From Ruminobacter amylophilus (GTDB taxonomy: Bacteria; Pseudomonadota; Gammaproteobacteria; Enterobacterales; Succinivibrionaceae): DNA of 50,243 nt. The notes below the pieces were generated by a model. That model was not told the DNA's origin, ran no database searches, and worked only from the letters and a program-made list of their open reading frames with translations. A program made the translations under genes and the position numbers. The stretch lies in assembly GCF_900115655.1 (NCBI RefSeq), contig NZ_FOXF01000013.1, positions 1 through 50,243 of the forward strand, read 5' to 3'. Positions within the stretch are counted from its first letter, which is position 1. Each line of letters opens with the position of its first letter. Shown here piece after piece: positions 36,780 to 47,500 of the stretch.

Positions 36780-37457
36780 ATGAATCTGAACCAGAATATT
36801 TTTCTTGCATGTGCATGTCTGTTCTCAACCGTGATTGTCGGATGTTCATCATCTGAGGGGACCAGTGCAAGCTTTGACGTGAGCATCTATCCGTCTAAGG
36901 ATCTGGCCAAGGTATACGGCTACTATCCCAGCTTTGAGGTAGACATACTCGGGGCCGGGAACGAGGACACCATTAAGCTCGGAACCTACTCAATTGACAG
37001 ATATTTTGAGTCGGAAAGTCCCGTGCGCAAATACTACGCTCCGGTAACCTTCAGATTCTCAGACAATGATCTGAAGGTAAAAACCCTGAGTTCAGACGAT
37101 CCCGCGTACAAAAAAATCATGGGACGTTCACCGCAGTATCTGGCTGTAATCGTCAATCTGCCTTACGGTCCCGAGAAAAAAGAAGGAGAAGAAGGTGCGG
37201 CCGCTCCGAAGCTTGATCCCCGCATATTCACCTATCAGATACCTACGGGGTTTTTCGAGGAACAGCCGGATCTGTACCTCAAAATTGTGGGCACCGGAAT
37301 AGTAAGAACCACAAAGGAAGATGCCGAGGAGGATCTTCCTGAGGCCCCGGAAACGGCAAAACAGCCTCATAATATGGAACTTAACTGCGTTAAATCCAGT
37401 GGCAGGGAGCTTAAATGTCAGGAGCTTCCGCCGAAGGAGGAAAGAGCCCCTAACTGA
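36780..37457 (+). CDS. T6SS outer-membrane lipoprotein, TssJ candidate
   Basis: A 225-residue lipoprotein: hydrophobic signal, then IVGC with Cys22 and a Ser-rich spacer. The residue after Cys is Ser, so outer-membrane sorting is expected. The order lipoprotein-tssK-tssL-tssM is the canonical tssJKLM order, which makes TssJ the best guess; TssJ anchors the membrane complex to the outer membrane by binding TssM. Internal strands (PSFEVDILG, APVTFRFSD, YLAVIVNLPYG) suit the transthyretin-like fold. Odd points are its length (TssJ is usually 150-180) and the acidic, Pro-rich C-terminal tail with two Cys. The role comes mainly from position. Confidence 0.6.
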   Translation: MNLNQNIFLACACLFSTVIVGCSSSEGTSASFDVSIYPSKDLAKVYGYYPSFEVDILGAGNEDTIKLGTYSIDRYFESESPVRKYYAPVTFRFSDNDLKVKTLSSDDPAYKKIMGRSPQYLAVIVNLPYGPEKKEGEEGAAAPKLDPRIFTYQIPTGFFEEQPDLYLKIVGTGIVRTTKEDAEEDLPEAPETAKQPHNMELNCVKSSGRELKCQELPPKEERAPN

Positions 37458-37464
37458 CAGCGCT

Positions 37465-37492
37465 AAACGGCGAGGCTTGTCACCTGCCGTTT
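37465..37492 (+). terminator. hairpin between the lipoprotein gene and tssK
   Basis: AAACGGC (37465-37471) pairs with GCCGTTT (37486-37492), with an inner AGG/CCT pair and a 7-base loop. Only a short T-run follows, so it is a weak terminator or attenuator inside the operon. Confidence 0.4.
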
Positions 37493-37556
37493 TATAACAC
37501 TTCCGGCAATCCGGAATTTTGGAATGTAAAATACAAACAAAGAAGAGAATGCCAGC

Positions 37557-38933
37557 GTGAAATTTCCAATGTTTCTTCACTGGAGTGAAGGGCTCTTTCT
37601 GCAGCCTCATCACTTTCAGCAGTTTCAGCGTGTCATCAATGACGCGCTTAATGCACACTCAAGCCTTGCCATCCCCTACAAGGAAGGCATCTGTGACATT
37701 GAAGTGGACACAGAGGCTCTGAAGTCAAAAAGAATCGTCATCAATTCATTGGCGGCAGTCATGCCTGACGGGGTTTTCCTTTGTATGCCCGGAAACTGCG
37801 CAGTCATGCCGCACACACTCGATCTGGACATTCATCATGCAGACGAAGAAATAACCATTTATCTTGCGGTACCGTTCTACTCAGTAATGGATTCCAATCT
37901 TAATGAAACCGGCAACAGCGAACAGCGCCGTTATCTGCTTCACGAAACTACCTGTGTCGATGAAAATACCGGTGACAATGAAACCACTGTTTTTAAAAGA
38001 AGCCTTAACGTTAAGATTATTACGGATCCTAAAAAAGCCACTGACTGTGCCGTTCTGCCAATCATGAAACTGAGATGGACTCTCGAAAACAGCAACACTC
38101 CGGTTTTGGAAAAGGTATCGACCTATACCCCTCCAACCATTCTTATCTCCGGAACCTCAAACCTTTTCACTATGGTAAGGGAGCTTTTCTTTGAACTGAA
38201 AAACTGCAAATCAAAGCTTTTAACGGACATTGAAAATTCCGGTTATGTACCTTCACTTGCTACCGGATCCAACGTTCTGAAAATCATGCATCTCCAATGT
38301 CTGAACGTATACATCAACACCATTAACAATCTGCTGGTTCCAGACAAAACCACGCCGTTCGATCTGTACTGTGTGCTCTCAAATCTTCAGGCTTCACTTA
38401 AGGCGCTTTATCCTCTTTCAGACACTCATGAACTAAGCGGATATGACCATTACAACCTTTTCGGCGTTTATGACGAGGTAATACGTTCCATAAGATCTCT
38501 CGTAAACATCAAAGGAAAGGCTGAATTCATCGAGATTGATTTTGAAAACACCGGCAGTGAATCTCACCTTGAAGCAAGGTTCAAGGCCGAGGAACTCAGC
38601 AAGGCGTCAGACTTCTACATAGCCCTTGAAGGAGAACTCAACTGGAGAGAGCTTATCAATGACATTGAAGCCGGGGATAATTTCAGGCTTATCGACAGAG
38701 GTTCGCTTGAAAGCCGCGTCCGCGGAGTCAAGCTGAGTTACTCAAGATTTCCGCCACGCTATCTGCCTCTGGAAAACAGCAACACGGTTTACTTTAAGGT
38801 AATGAAGGATGAATCAGCCAGAATATGGCGTTACATTCTGGATGACAAAACAATGATCATAGACTGCGCATATTCTCTTCTCGACAAATTCACCGCAAAG
38901 CTGTTTGTGCTGACGGAAAATGAAGAGAATTAA
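37557..38933 (+). CDS. tssK: T6SS baseplate connector TssK
   Basis: Trimeric protein that links the baseplate wedges to the TssL/TssM membrane complex. The 458 residues begin with the family signature FLHWSEGLFLQPHHFQQFQR and contain VFLCMPGNCAVMP, TPPTILISG and, near the end, SRFPPRYLPL. The start codon is GTG at 37557, with AGAAGAGA about 10 bases upstream; the nearby ATG runs at once into a stop. It lies 14 bp before tssL. Confidence 0.95.
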   Translation: MKFPMFLHWSEGLFLQPHHFQQFQRVINDALNAHSSLAIPYKEGICDIEVDTEALKSKRIVINSLAAVMPDGVFLCMPGNCAVMPHTLDLDIHHADEEITIYLAVPFYSVMDSNLNETGNSEQRRYLLHETTCVDENTGDNETTVFKRSLNVKIITDPKKATDCAVLPIMKLRWTLENSNTPVLEKVSTYTPPTILISGTSNLFTMVRELFFELKNCKSKLLTDIENSGYVPSLATGSNVLKIMHLQCLNVYINTINNLLVPDKTTPFDLYCVLSNLQASLKALYPLSDTHELSGYDHYNLFGVYDEVIRSIRSLVNIKGKAEFIEIDFENTGSESHLEARFKAEELSKASDFYIALEGELNWRELINDIEAGDNFRLIDRGSLESRVRGVKLSYSRFPPRYLPLENSNTVYFKVMKDESARIWRYILDDKTMIIDCAYSLLDKFTAKLFVLTENEEN

Positions 38934-38947
38934 AAAGGACCGAGGGA

Positions 38948-39916
38948 ATGGAACCAAACGGGATTTATGAGCTTGTAAGTCCGATACTGCATAAGCTCTG
39001 CAACTATTACATTTATGAGCGTAACGGATACAAACTTGGATATGCGGAATTTACCGCAGAGATAAGTCATCTTCTGAAAAATGCCAGGAACACCGCTGAA
39101 AAAAGCGATGCTCTCAGCTCCGCATACAGAAAGATTGAATTCCCGCTCATATTCTTCCTCGATTATATGGTTAAGGAATCCGGTTTCTCCTTCTCTCAGG
39201 ATTACGTCCCCTTGGCTCACAGCTACAATGAACTGTCAGGCGATGACAAATTCTTCGACTGTCTGGATGAAGCCATTGCCGGGGAAAGCGATCCGGAAAT
39301 TCTGAACATATACTACATCATGCTTGGCCTGGGCTTTGACGGAGCATTCAAAAGAGAACCTGCTGAAGTTGTCAGACGCATGCAGCTCTGTTTCGAAAAA
39401 CTGGATGACAGATATTCTTCAGGTTATGAAATGGTGTGCCGGGAGATGTCAGCAGACATGGTAACTGAAACGGAGCCGTCTGATACGCCATGGTTTCTTG
39501 CCCATAAAATCAAAATACTGTCAGCCATTATCGTTGTTGCGCTGTTCAGTTTAATTCTGAATGTTCTCAGCATTCACGTCAACACCCGTCCTTTCAGAAA
39601 AAGCATAATGTCGGCATTGGAAATGGCCGCCCCGAGCCGTGACTATCTTGTTGACGACGGTAAGGAATTATTCCAAGCAGGCTCTGATAAAAACAGAATC
39701 GGATACGGTACGGTCAACGAAAAACAGGATCTCTCCGGCATAGAACCGGAAATCACGGCAGACAGTGATAACAAGGAAGAATTCTCACACGAATTTAAGT
39801 ATGACGGAAGAACGGACGACAGGGAAGCCGTCGGCAAGAGAACGGCAGAAAAACTCAGCGGCAACAGCACTGCTCCGGCAGTACCCGACACCGTACGCGA
39901 AAAGGAGTCCAAATAA
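38948..39916 (+). CDS. tssL: T6SS inner-membrane protein TssL (DotU family)
   Basis: Inner-membrane part of the TssJLM complex; its cytoplasmic domain contacts TssK. The 322 residues have a DotU domain at 1-180 (GIYELVSPILHKLCNYY, FPLIFFLDYMV, IYYIMLGLGFDGAF) and one membrane helix near 191-211 (AIIVVALFSLILNVLSI). After the helix comes a tail of about 110 residues, acidic and probably disordered, in the periplasm. No OmpA-like peptidoglycan-binding domain is present in that tail. AAGGA and GAGGG precede the start, and tssM begins 2 bp after the stop. Confidence 0.92.
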   Translation: MEPNGIYELVSPILHKLCNYYIYERNGYKLGYAEFTAEISHLLKNARNTAEKSDALSSAYRKIEFPLIFFLDYMVKESGFSFSQDYVPLAHSYNELSGDDKFFDCLDEAIAGESDPEILNIYYIMLGLGFDGAFKREPAEVVRRMQLCFEKLDDRYSSGYEMVCREMSADMVTETEPSDTPWFLAHKIKILSAIIVVALFSLILNVLSIHVNTRPFRKSIMSALEMAAPSRDYLVDDGKELFQAGSDKNRIGYGTVNEKQDLSGIEPEITADSDNKEEFSHEFKYDGRTDDREAVGKRTAEKLSGNSTAPAVPDTVREKESK

Positions 39917-39918
39917 AA

Positions 39919-42900
39919 ATGAATAATGCCTCAACTCCAGACATTCAGACGGAATCACAGGATTTTATGACATCACTTTTCGGCAATCCGCTGGGAATAG
40001 TGATACTCATTATTCTGTTTTTGATTCTGGCACTTGCAGTATATATACTCGTTAAGAGATTTAAACACAGGCACCAGATGAAAAAGGAACGCCGTTCACT
40101 TAAAGACGATTTAATGATCTGGTCCAACCTTTCCAAAATGGTATCCGGTGAGAACGAAAACAAACAGGGTAAGCAGAATCTGTCCCCTAACACCGAACTC
40201 ATCAAAATGTTCTTCGCATCGGCCAAAAAGGTTATCGGTACAAGATGTCCAAAAAAAGGCAGTACCCCGTGGTACGTGGTTATCGGCGAACCTCTCTCCG
40301 GAAAGGACAGCCTGTTCACTGAAGGACAGCTGAATACCTATACCGTTCTGCATGAAAACGACACCCACGGAAAGGAACCCGTAAATTTTCATGTAAACAG
40401 TGAACGCATTTACCTTAGCGTCAAGGGACACGTTTTCTTTGACAACTGGATGGGAGGCTCCTCCGCAGAATGGTATACCATATGCGACCTTATCAAAAAA
40501 AACCACCGCATCAAACCGCTCTCCGGCATTATTCTGACAATTCCGGCAGACGCTCTGCTTGCCGACAATGAAGGCCTTACCGAGAAAAAGGCCTCACTGA
40601 TATCCTCTGAACTTCTGCGTCTAACCGGAACAATCAGAATGAGAATTCCGGTAAGAGTGCTCATCACCAAATCAGACTGCATCCGCGGCTTCAGAGAATT
40701 CTTCTCAGGCGTTTCCGGAACAGGCAGAAACAGAACCGTGGGATTCAGTCTCACCAGCAACAGCGGAGTCTATGAGGAAGAGCGTTTCACAGAGGAGTGG
40801 AACAGCTTCATCTCCGATTTGAAGGAAACTGCCGCAGGCATGTTCCTTTCCAAAAAAATCATTGATGCAAGCTACACCGACAATGGCAGAATAGATCTGT
40901 CCTCCTACATATTCACCTTTCCGCAGCAGGTTGAAACACTCAGATCCAATCTCAGGCACTACCTGAAGATAATTTTCAATTCCGCAAGCACCGGTACACC
41001 GCGTGTCATGACGGAAGGGGTTTACTTCTGCTCCACTGCGGATCAGGGCATCTGTTTTGACTCAGGCTTTGCCGAACTGAAGCAGGCCACGACGGATGAA
41101 TCTCCGCTGACCGAATCCCACGAACATCTTAAGGGTTCATATTTTGTCAGCAGCGTACTTGGCTCATCCCTCGGTTTCCTCGACAGAAGAGCCGACTTTA
41201 CAAAAAGCGAAAAGATAAGACGCAACGTTCCAGCCGTTACCATAGGACTGGTTCTCGGTCTGCTGACCCTTAACTATCTTGCAGGAGCGATACTCGGTCA
41301 GAGCCTTATCAGCAGAAAGCTAGAAATGGACACCCAGTACTACAAGCAGATAAGCACTCTTTTCAAGTCTCACGCCATGCTGAACTCACCTCTTCTTGAC
41401 GTGGACTATAACTCCGGAAACGGTATCGATCGCTTTGATGAACTTATGGAAAACATTCCGGGCGTAACCAGATTTAATTTCTTCACAAATTCAAAACTGA
41501 CGCTCCTTGCGGACAGGCCTCTGCCGATGATCTACGCCCCGACCAATTACCTTTTTTATGACTACAACAATCTGTACCATCAGGAACGTCAGACCATTTA
41601 CAACCAAATGGCCGCGGACATGATTTTTTTCCCGGCAGCAACCTCTTTTACCTACAATCTGAAAAACAACGACTCTTACTACACTGAAGCCAGGGCTGAT
41701 GCACTGCTGGCATTCATGAAGCTTTCACAGGTCGGTGGTGATCCCGGAATTCTCTCCGAAAGAAATTCCCGCACCATCAGAAAGAGTCTGCAGTCAATTG
41801 TTGACTACATGTACCCTGACGTATCATCAAAGGTTGCCAAAGAACTCAGCGACATTACCGGAGGAAACGAAAACTACTCCGCCAGCGTAATCAGACAGAT
41901 ACTTCTCTACAAGGAATACTACCCAAGCATCAATCAGGGAATACGCAATCTCATAAAACAGATCATTGAGGGAAACGCCTACCCTGAGTCTGATTATCAG
42001 ACCTTTAAAATCCTTATCAAGAATGGTAATGAAATAAAGCACACGGCAGAAAAGTTCATCAGTTTCACCTCCGACATCTCCAACCGGGATCTGGATCAGT
42101 CAATTGAGGAATACATGAAACTCCGCCGTGAAATCTACTACACCATCAACAGGGCTGATTATCTTGACAGAAACTATGCCGAGTTTCTCAGCACTTTCTC
42201 AACCCCAGTGGTAGAAAAGAAAGACAGCAAAGATAAAGCAGAAGCCGGTAAAACACTTGATCTCCAGAGATCCGCTTTATTTGAAAAAAGCTATCTGGAC
42301 TATAAGAATATAGTGAATGATGATTTTAAGGAATTTACTGACTACATCCAGAACAACACGGAAAGAAAGAGATATTTTGATTCAGACTACTCTGACACCA
42401 GCAAGGTTCTGCATCTGCAGAATGTTGCCGCCGACAACATCACCCGTGATTATGAACAGACTAAAAAACGCCTTTCATCAATAATCAACAGTCGCGTCTA
42501 CGACAAAATCAAATTCGGAAATCAGGAAGAAAAATACGGATATCGCGTTCTGGCCGATATTCTTAAACTGGTCTACGCCACGGAAGACGAGCTTCCGCTT
42601 GAGGTAAAGGCTCCGGAATACTTTGAAAGTCAGTTTAAAAAGCTGGAAAGCGTCTTTGCATTAAAGAACAGAAATCTTAAGAACTTCATGGAAAGCCACA
42701 AGAATCTGGAAAATGCCAAGGATCTGGTTAACGCTGCCCAGATGTATCTCGAATACGCAGAGTTTGTTTCAAAGGTTCAGCTGTCTAAAAATCTCCTGAA
42801 GCATTATCCTGACGACAGCAGTCTTACAAGAAAGGTTGCAGATCTTGCCATGAGCATGAATGATGCCGCAGACGATGAAGACGGCCTGTTTAACGGGATG

Positions 42901-44433
42901 GTTAACTTCGAATCAGCAAGAAGGGCTCTGGGATATTTTGAACTGGATGAACAGTATGCTCCGAAGGCAGTAGAATCATTCATAAATCCCATTGCCTATC
43001 TCCTGCAGTTTGACAGCCGGGTAAAAGCAAAAGCTCAGCAGAAGGACGATAAGAACAGGATCGAAAACAAGTCTTCAAAACTCTTCTCTCAATATGTCGA
43101 GAATGACAAGCGCATCAGCAGGATAAGAAAAAGCGTCATGCTTTACTCCGATGCCTACGTTAACTATTGGGCCGCATTCGGAGACAGCATAAGACCGGTG
43201 TTCTATGATTACTCAACCTTCCACGACTTCACAAAAGAAAGTCGGGCATATGAAATCAATGCGCAGCTCCGTGATGTCTACAACACGTCATACGAAGTTT
43301 TGTCCCAGATTCATGATTCCGTGCTTTCAGCCAACGGTCAGGGCAGCAGAAACAATGCCCTTAAGGTCATTGATTCCAGAAGAAAACTCATGGATCTTAA
43401 CTACAATCAGGCCTGCACTAACATTCTGAACGCCTGGACACTGCTCCCAGACGATGTACTCAGTGCCAACCGTTACGTCAACTCTCTGGATAAAAAGAAA
43501 GTACGTAACGACTTTACACTGGTTATGGCCCAGGGCAAGTCCCAGAACACACTGCCGTGGTGGGACTCCTACGTAAGACTCGGCATCCGTCTGCTTAAAT
43601 CCGAAGCAAACTATTCCGTTGCCGCGTCTCTTACCGAATTCCAGAACAGGCTCTACTATTTCCCTGTACTGCGTAACGGCAACACCAGCGGACAGGTCAT
43701 TGTTCCTGAAGACATGCAGAAACTCAGAAAGCAGCTGCTGAGCTTCGGCATCGGACAGAAGAAGGCCGCAGGTAACGATACCGGCAAAAACGAAACCGCA
43801 GCTTCACAGAATCCACAGGCTGAGGAAAGTTCTGATGAGGGTGTAAGCTCAATTCAGGAACCTCTTCTGAACGGTCTCAAGGCTGGCCGCAGTGACATAT
43901 CCGAGTGGGTCAGCAACGTTGACTTCATCTTAAAGACGTTCGGCTCCACTGATAATCCGGTAATTGCCAAGATTGCAATTCCGAACGTCAGAACCCAGAA
44001 CGCGCTTATAGAGAAGCTGTACGGAAAGGACTACTCCAATGCCATGCTGCGCTTCAGATACGTGGACATCAGAGCCGGAAAGGCCGCTAAAAAGCGTTTC
44101 AGCACCTTTGTCAATGATGAGGACAAGGTCATCTATGAAGATACCGTGGACATTGACAGTCTGGAACTTGACTTCTACAGATATTCCGATGACAGCAAGG
44201 CCGGTGCCAAAGTGGCAATCAGCGGAAGATACGCGCCGTTAAAACTTTATCTGGATGAACACCTGATTCATTTAAATAATGATAAGAACAACGCATCTTA
44301 CGTACCCGTTAACGTGTTATCATCAGAAGGAGACAAGGGAATTCTGTTCCTAAAGGTCTACTTCGGACAGAAGATGCTGGCCCCGGAAAAATGGCCGTCA
44401 GTTGAAAACTGGCCGGCACTGTCAGCCTACTGA
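39919..44433 (+). CDS. tssM: T6SS inner-membrane protein TssM (IcmF family)
   Basis: Core of the membrane complex, reaching from cytoplasm to TssJ. At 1504 residues it is longer than most TssM (about 1100-1200). One N-terminal membrane helix (GIVILIILFLILALAVYIL, about 26-44) and one near 437-460 (VTIGLVLGLLTLNYLAGAIL) are visible; the usual N-terminal pair of helices is reduced to one, which still leaves the nucleotide-binding domain in the cytoplasm. Its P-loop is GEPLSGKDS (about 123), with Asp where Ser or Thr normally binds magnesium. The large C-terminal region is periplasmic and ends with a beta-rich block (YAPLKLYLDE, GILFLKVYF). The extra length lies in the helical middle. Confidence 0.94.
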   Translation: MNNASTPDIQTESQDFMTSLFGNPLGIVILIILFLILALAVYILVKRFKHRHQMKKERRSLKDDLMIWSNLSKMVSGENENKQGKQNLSPNTELIKMFFASAKKVIGTRCPKKGSTPWYVVIGEPLSGKDSLFTEGQLNTYTVLHENDTHGKEPVNFHVNSERIYLSVKGHVFFDNWMGGSSAEWYTICDLIKKNHRIKPLSGIILTIPADALLADNEGLTEKKASLISSELLRLTGTIRMRIPVRVLITKSDCIRGFREFFSGVSGTGRNRTVGFSLTSNSGVYEEERFTEEWNSFISDLKETAAGMFLSKKIIDASYTDNGRIDLSSYIFTFPQQVETLRSNLRHYLKIIFNSASTGTPRVMTEGVYFCSTADQGICFDSGFAELKQATTDESPLTESHEHLKGSYFVSSVLGSSLGFLDRRADFTKSEKIRRNVPAVTIGLVLGLLTLNYLAGAILGQSLISRKLEMDTQYYKQISTLFKSHAMLNSPLLDVDYNSGNGIDRFDELMENIPGVTRFNFFTNSKLTLLADRPLPMIYAPTNYLFYDYNNLYHQERQTIYNQMAADMIFFPAATSFTYNLKNNDSYYTEARADALLAFMKLSQVGGDPGILSERNSRTIRKSLQSIVDYMYPDVSSKVAKELSDITGGNENYSASVIRQILLYKEYYPSINQGIRNLIKQIIEGNAYPESDYQTFKILIKNGNEIKHTAEKFISFTSDISNRDLDQSIEEYMKLRREIYYTINRADYLDRNYAEFLSTFSTPVVEKKDSKDKAEAGKTLDLQRSALFEKSYLDYKNIVNDDFKEFTDYIQNNTERKRYFDSDYSDTSKVLHLQNVAADNITRDYEQTKKRLSSIINSRVYDKIKFGNQEEKYGYRVLADILKLVYATEDELPLEVKAPEYFESQFKKLESVFALKNRNLKNFMESHKNLENAKDLVNAAQMYLEYAEFVSKVQLSKNLLKHYPDDSSLTRKVADLAMSMNDAADDEDGLFNGMVNFESARRALGYFELDEQYAPKAVESFINPIAYLLQFDSRVKAKAQQKDDKNRIENKSSKLFSQYVENDKRISRIRKSVMLYSDAYVNYWAAFGDSIRPVFYDYSTFHDFTKESRAYEINAQLRDVYNTSYEVLSQIHDSVLSANGQGSRNNALKVIDSRRKLMDLNYNQACTNILNAWTLLPDDVLSANRYVNSLDKKKVRNDFTLVMAQGKSQNTLPWWDSYVRLGIRLLKSEANYSVAASLTEFQNRLYYFPVLRNGNTSGQVIVPEDMQKLRKQLLSFGIGQKKAAGNDTGKNETAASQNPQAEESSDEGVSSIQEPLLNGLKAGRSDISEWVSNVDFILKTFGSTDNPVIAKIAIPNVRTQNALIEKLYGKDYSNAMLRFRYVDIRAGKAAKKRFSTFVNDEDKVIYEDTVDIDSLELDFYRYSDDSKAGAKVAISGRYAPLKLYLDEHLIHLNNDKNNASYVPVNVLSSEGDKGILFLKVYFGQKMLAPEKWPSVENWPALSAY

Positions 44434-44515
44434 TAACGAAGGAGCTCTTCAAGCCCTACCGCTCATATGACCTCAGACTGGCAGACCGTGACAATTTATT
44501 TGAGAGAATGAACTT

Positions 44516-47500
44516 ATGTTGAAAAAAGAAATTAACATCTCTTTTATCGGCAAATGCGATTTTAAGAATGTCACTCCATACAAATGCATACTGAGTGAAG
44601 GCATCAGTGTTCCCTTCAGGGCAGTGGTAACACTGTTTTCCAAAGACGCTCTCAAACGAAACAGTCTGAACGGCTGTCTCAACGTTAAGACTGAAATTAC
44701 CCTGCTTCAGTACAACACTGCCGGCTCAATTAGTCGTGGCCGCAGGTTTCAGGGAATAATAACGTCATACAGGTCACTTGGACTTGTGTCAAGTCTGGGC
44801 AGTACAGCTTCAGGAGATGACTGTTACTGTTATGAACTCACAATAGAACCGGAAATGGTACTGATGGGACTTAACCGTCGCACCCGCAGGTTCAGCAGCG
44901 ACAGTACCCCTACCGATGTCATCAGTGAAATTTTTGCGTCCTATCAGCAGAACTGCGAAATCAGCTCATCCATGTTTGACCGCATTCCAGAAAACGGATA
45001 CATTCTGCAGCAGAACAATGAAAGTGATCTGAGCTTTATCAACAGAATCTGCCGAAATTTCGGTTTTAACTATGTATTCGAACTCACTCCTGCTGAAGAC
45101 GACTCATCAAAATCTTCAGTAAAGGTTGTGTTCTCCAGAGGTTGGAAAACAGGTCACGCCAAACAGCTGACAGGAAACAGTACCCTGGTTAACAAGGAAA
45201 CAATCGTCTGTGCGGTCGGTCGCGGCAATGCTGAAAGCTTTGATGCGGAGCCTGTATACCTTGAAAGGATGATAAGCTCGGGATACATCGGTAAGGGAAG
45301 CATTTATACCGGTGAGAACAGTGCCACCACCCTGCGTGCAGACAGCATTATAAATTCAGAATACCAGATTCAGCATGAAGGTTTTGACCATGTCAAAGGT
45401 CTGGCTGCCCCACTGAAAAAATCAATGTCAGACTATATCAGTGAATCCCAGGCAGCCCTCAGCAACGTCTCATCTGACAGAATCCGTATTACATCACACG
45501 ATTTTGCCGTGGCAGCAGGTCAGATTCTTGAAATAGATGGCGAGAGCTATCTGGTAATCCGCTCGCATTTTGGTTTCAATCTGGATTACCCCGCAGCATT
45601 TAAACAGGCCGTAGGGTTCGAGACAAAAGAACATGAGCTTGATCTTACTGCCGTAGCAATTCCGAAACCGGAAAACGAAGAAAGTACTCTTGCGCCACTC
45701 TGTACGCTTGGAGGCATAAATGCCGATGACGCAGACTCAGCAGAAAAAGACACGGTGACGGTGAACGCCCCGTCAACAGTGCTTGCAGGCACTAATAATA
45801 CGGTCAGAGAAAGCGGCAGTTCATCCGTACCTTCAGTATTCATTGCCACCGTATGCGATAAGGATGGTGCCGTAACGTCAATCGGAACCATTCAGCCGTC
45901 ATCTGATGACAATACGGCATTCCCGTCATCATTCTACGCTTTACTTAACGATGCAAACCAAACAGTAACCGCAACATATGTAAGCACATCATCCGGTGAT
46001 GATTCTCTGGGGAATTTCCCAAGAATCGGTCAGAAAGTTCTGCTTATTTTAGTTAACGGCAGTTATTATTTTCAGGGATACCTGCCGACAACGGAAGCTC
46101 TGCCCGTATTTGACAGTTCCATGAGAAATGAACTTATATACAGCAGACATCTCTGTGCGAACAATCTCACTAAAACAATAAACAATGGGAACAGGGATTC
46201 CGATGACAATATTTTGGATTTCACACAATTAAGTTCGACAAAAAACCTTATTAAACACATGGTTAATACAGGTAAAATTACTTCTTTCATGAATATTGTC
46301 GGAACAAAATTCAGTTCCCAGAAAATCATAGATACCTATACGTCATCACATAAAAGTAATCTTGAGACCAATCTTAAGAACATTATAGATGCCAAAAACA
46401 AACTTGACGGTGACCTCAAGGCAGCCCGGAGTGGCAGTCAGACATCAACAGACGATGACATACAGAAACTTAAGGATCTGTACACATCTCAGGATGGCTA
46501 CGTAGATGATCTGATAAGTGCAATAAAGACTGATGCAGTGATATCATCTGCATTAAAAAAAATAATCAAGAACGATACCAGCATAAGCGAATATAAGGAC
46601 GATCAGCTTACAGAAAGTCAGCTTAAAGATAAACAAATGGATTTAGCTCTGCAGAAAGCTCTTGTTCCTTGTGGCAGTATTCTGTTTACCACAGGATGCA
46701 GCAGAATATATGCAAAAGGACATGAAATATATGCTGATGCTGACACTTCCGTGTTGTCAAACAATGTTACGGTTAAAGCTCAGAACAATCTTATTCTGAC
46801 GGCTGATAAGTCAATAACACTTCAGGTTGGCAATTCAAAGCTTAATATTAACGGCAACACCATCCAGATGGCGGTTGCGTACTTTACCAACAAATTCTCA
46901 CCTTGGGATGCATCCGTGTCACTGAGTCCGACAACCGGTGTCACCGTTAGCGGTTTCCAGTTCAAGGCCAATTCCCTGACAAGCTCTGCCATTTCCGATT
47001 CATTTGGCGGAGGCTTCAGTACTAAATACGGACAGGTCACTTCCAACGGCGTTCGCCTTAAATCAGCTACTCTGACTGCACCTGCCGTTCTAAAAACAGC
47101 CGCCGGATTGGGAGCAAAGGTGCTTAATGGTGCTTTCAGCACCGGCTGGACGGATTCGAACTCCGAAGGATGGATGGTAAGCTCCAGCTGTGTAAAAGCA
47201 GCCAACAGCATTACTTCAATCATTGCTGACATAATTGCAACCATAATCCTTTACAATAAAGACACGAACAGATACTGTAAAACAAGAAGTGTCTATAATG
47301 CTGTGATAGCAGGCATTGGTCTGGCTCTTGACGCAGTGGATATGATTGAGAATCTTGTTACCAACATAATCCTTGCCGAAAATGATAATGACATTTCATT
47401 TTGCAAGCGTACAAAGGAAAACAACTACATAAGCCCTCATGATATCTATTTAATGGTTAGCAGCAGTGCGCGAATGGCTACCTCTCTGGCATCCTATACT

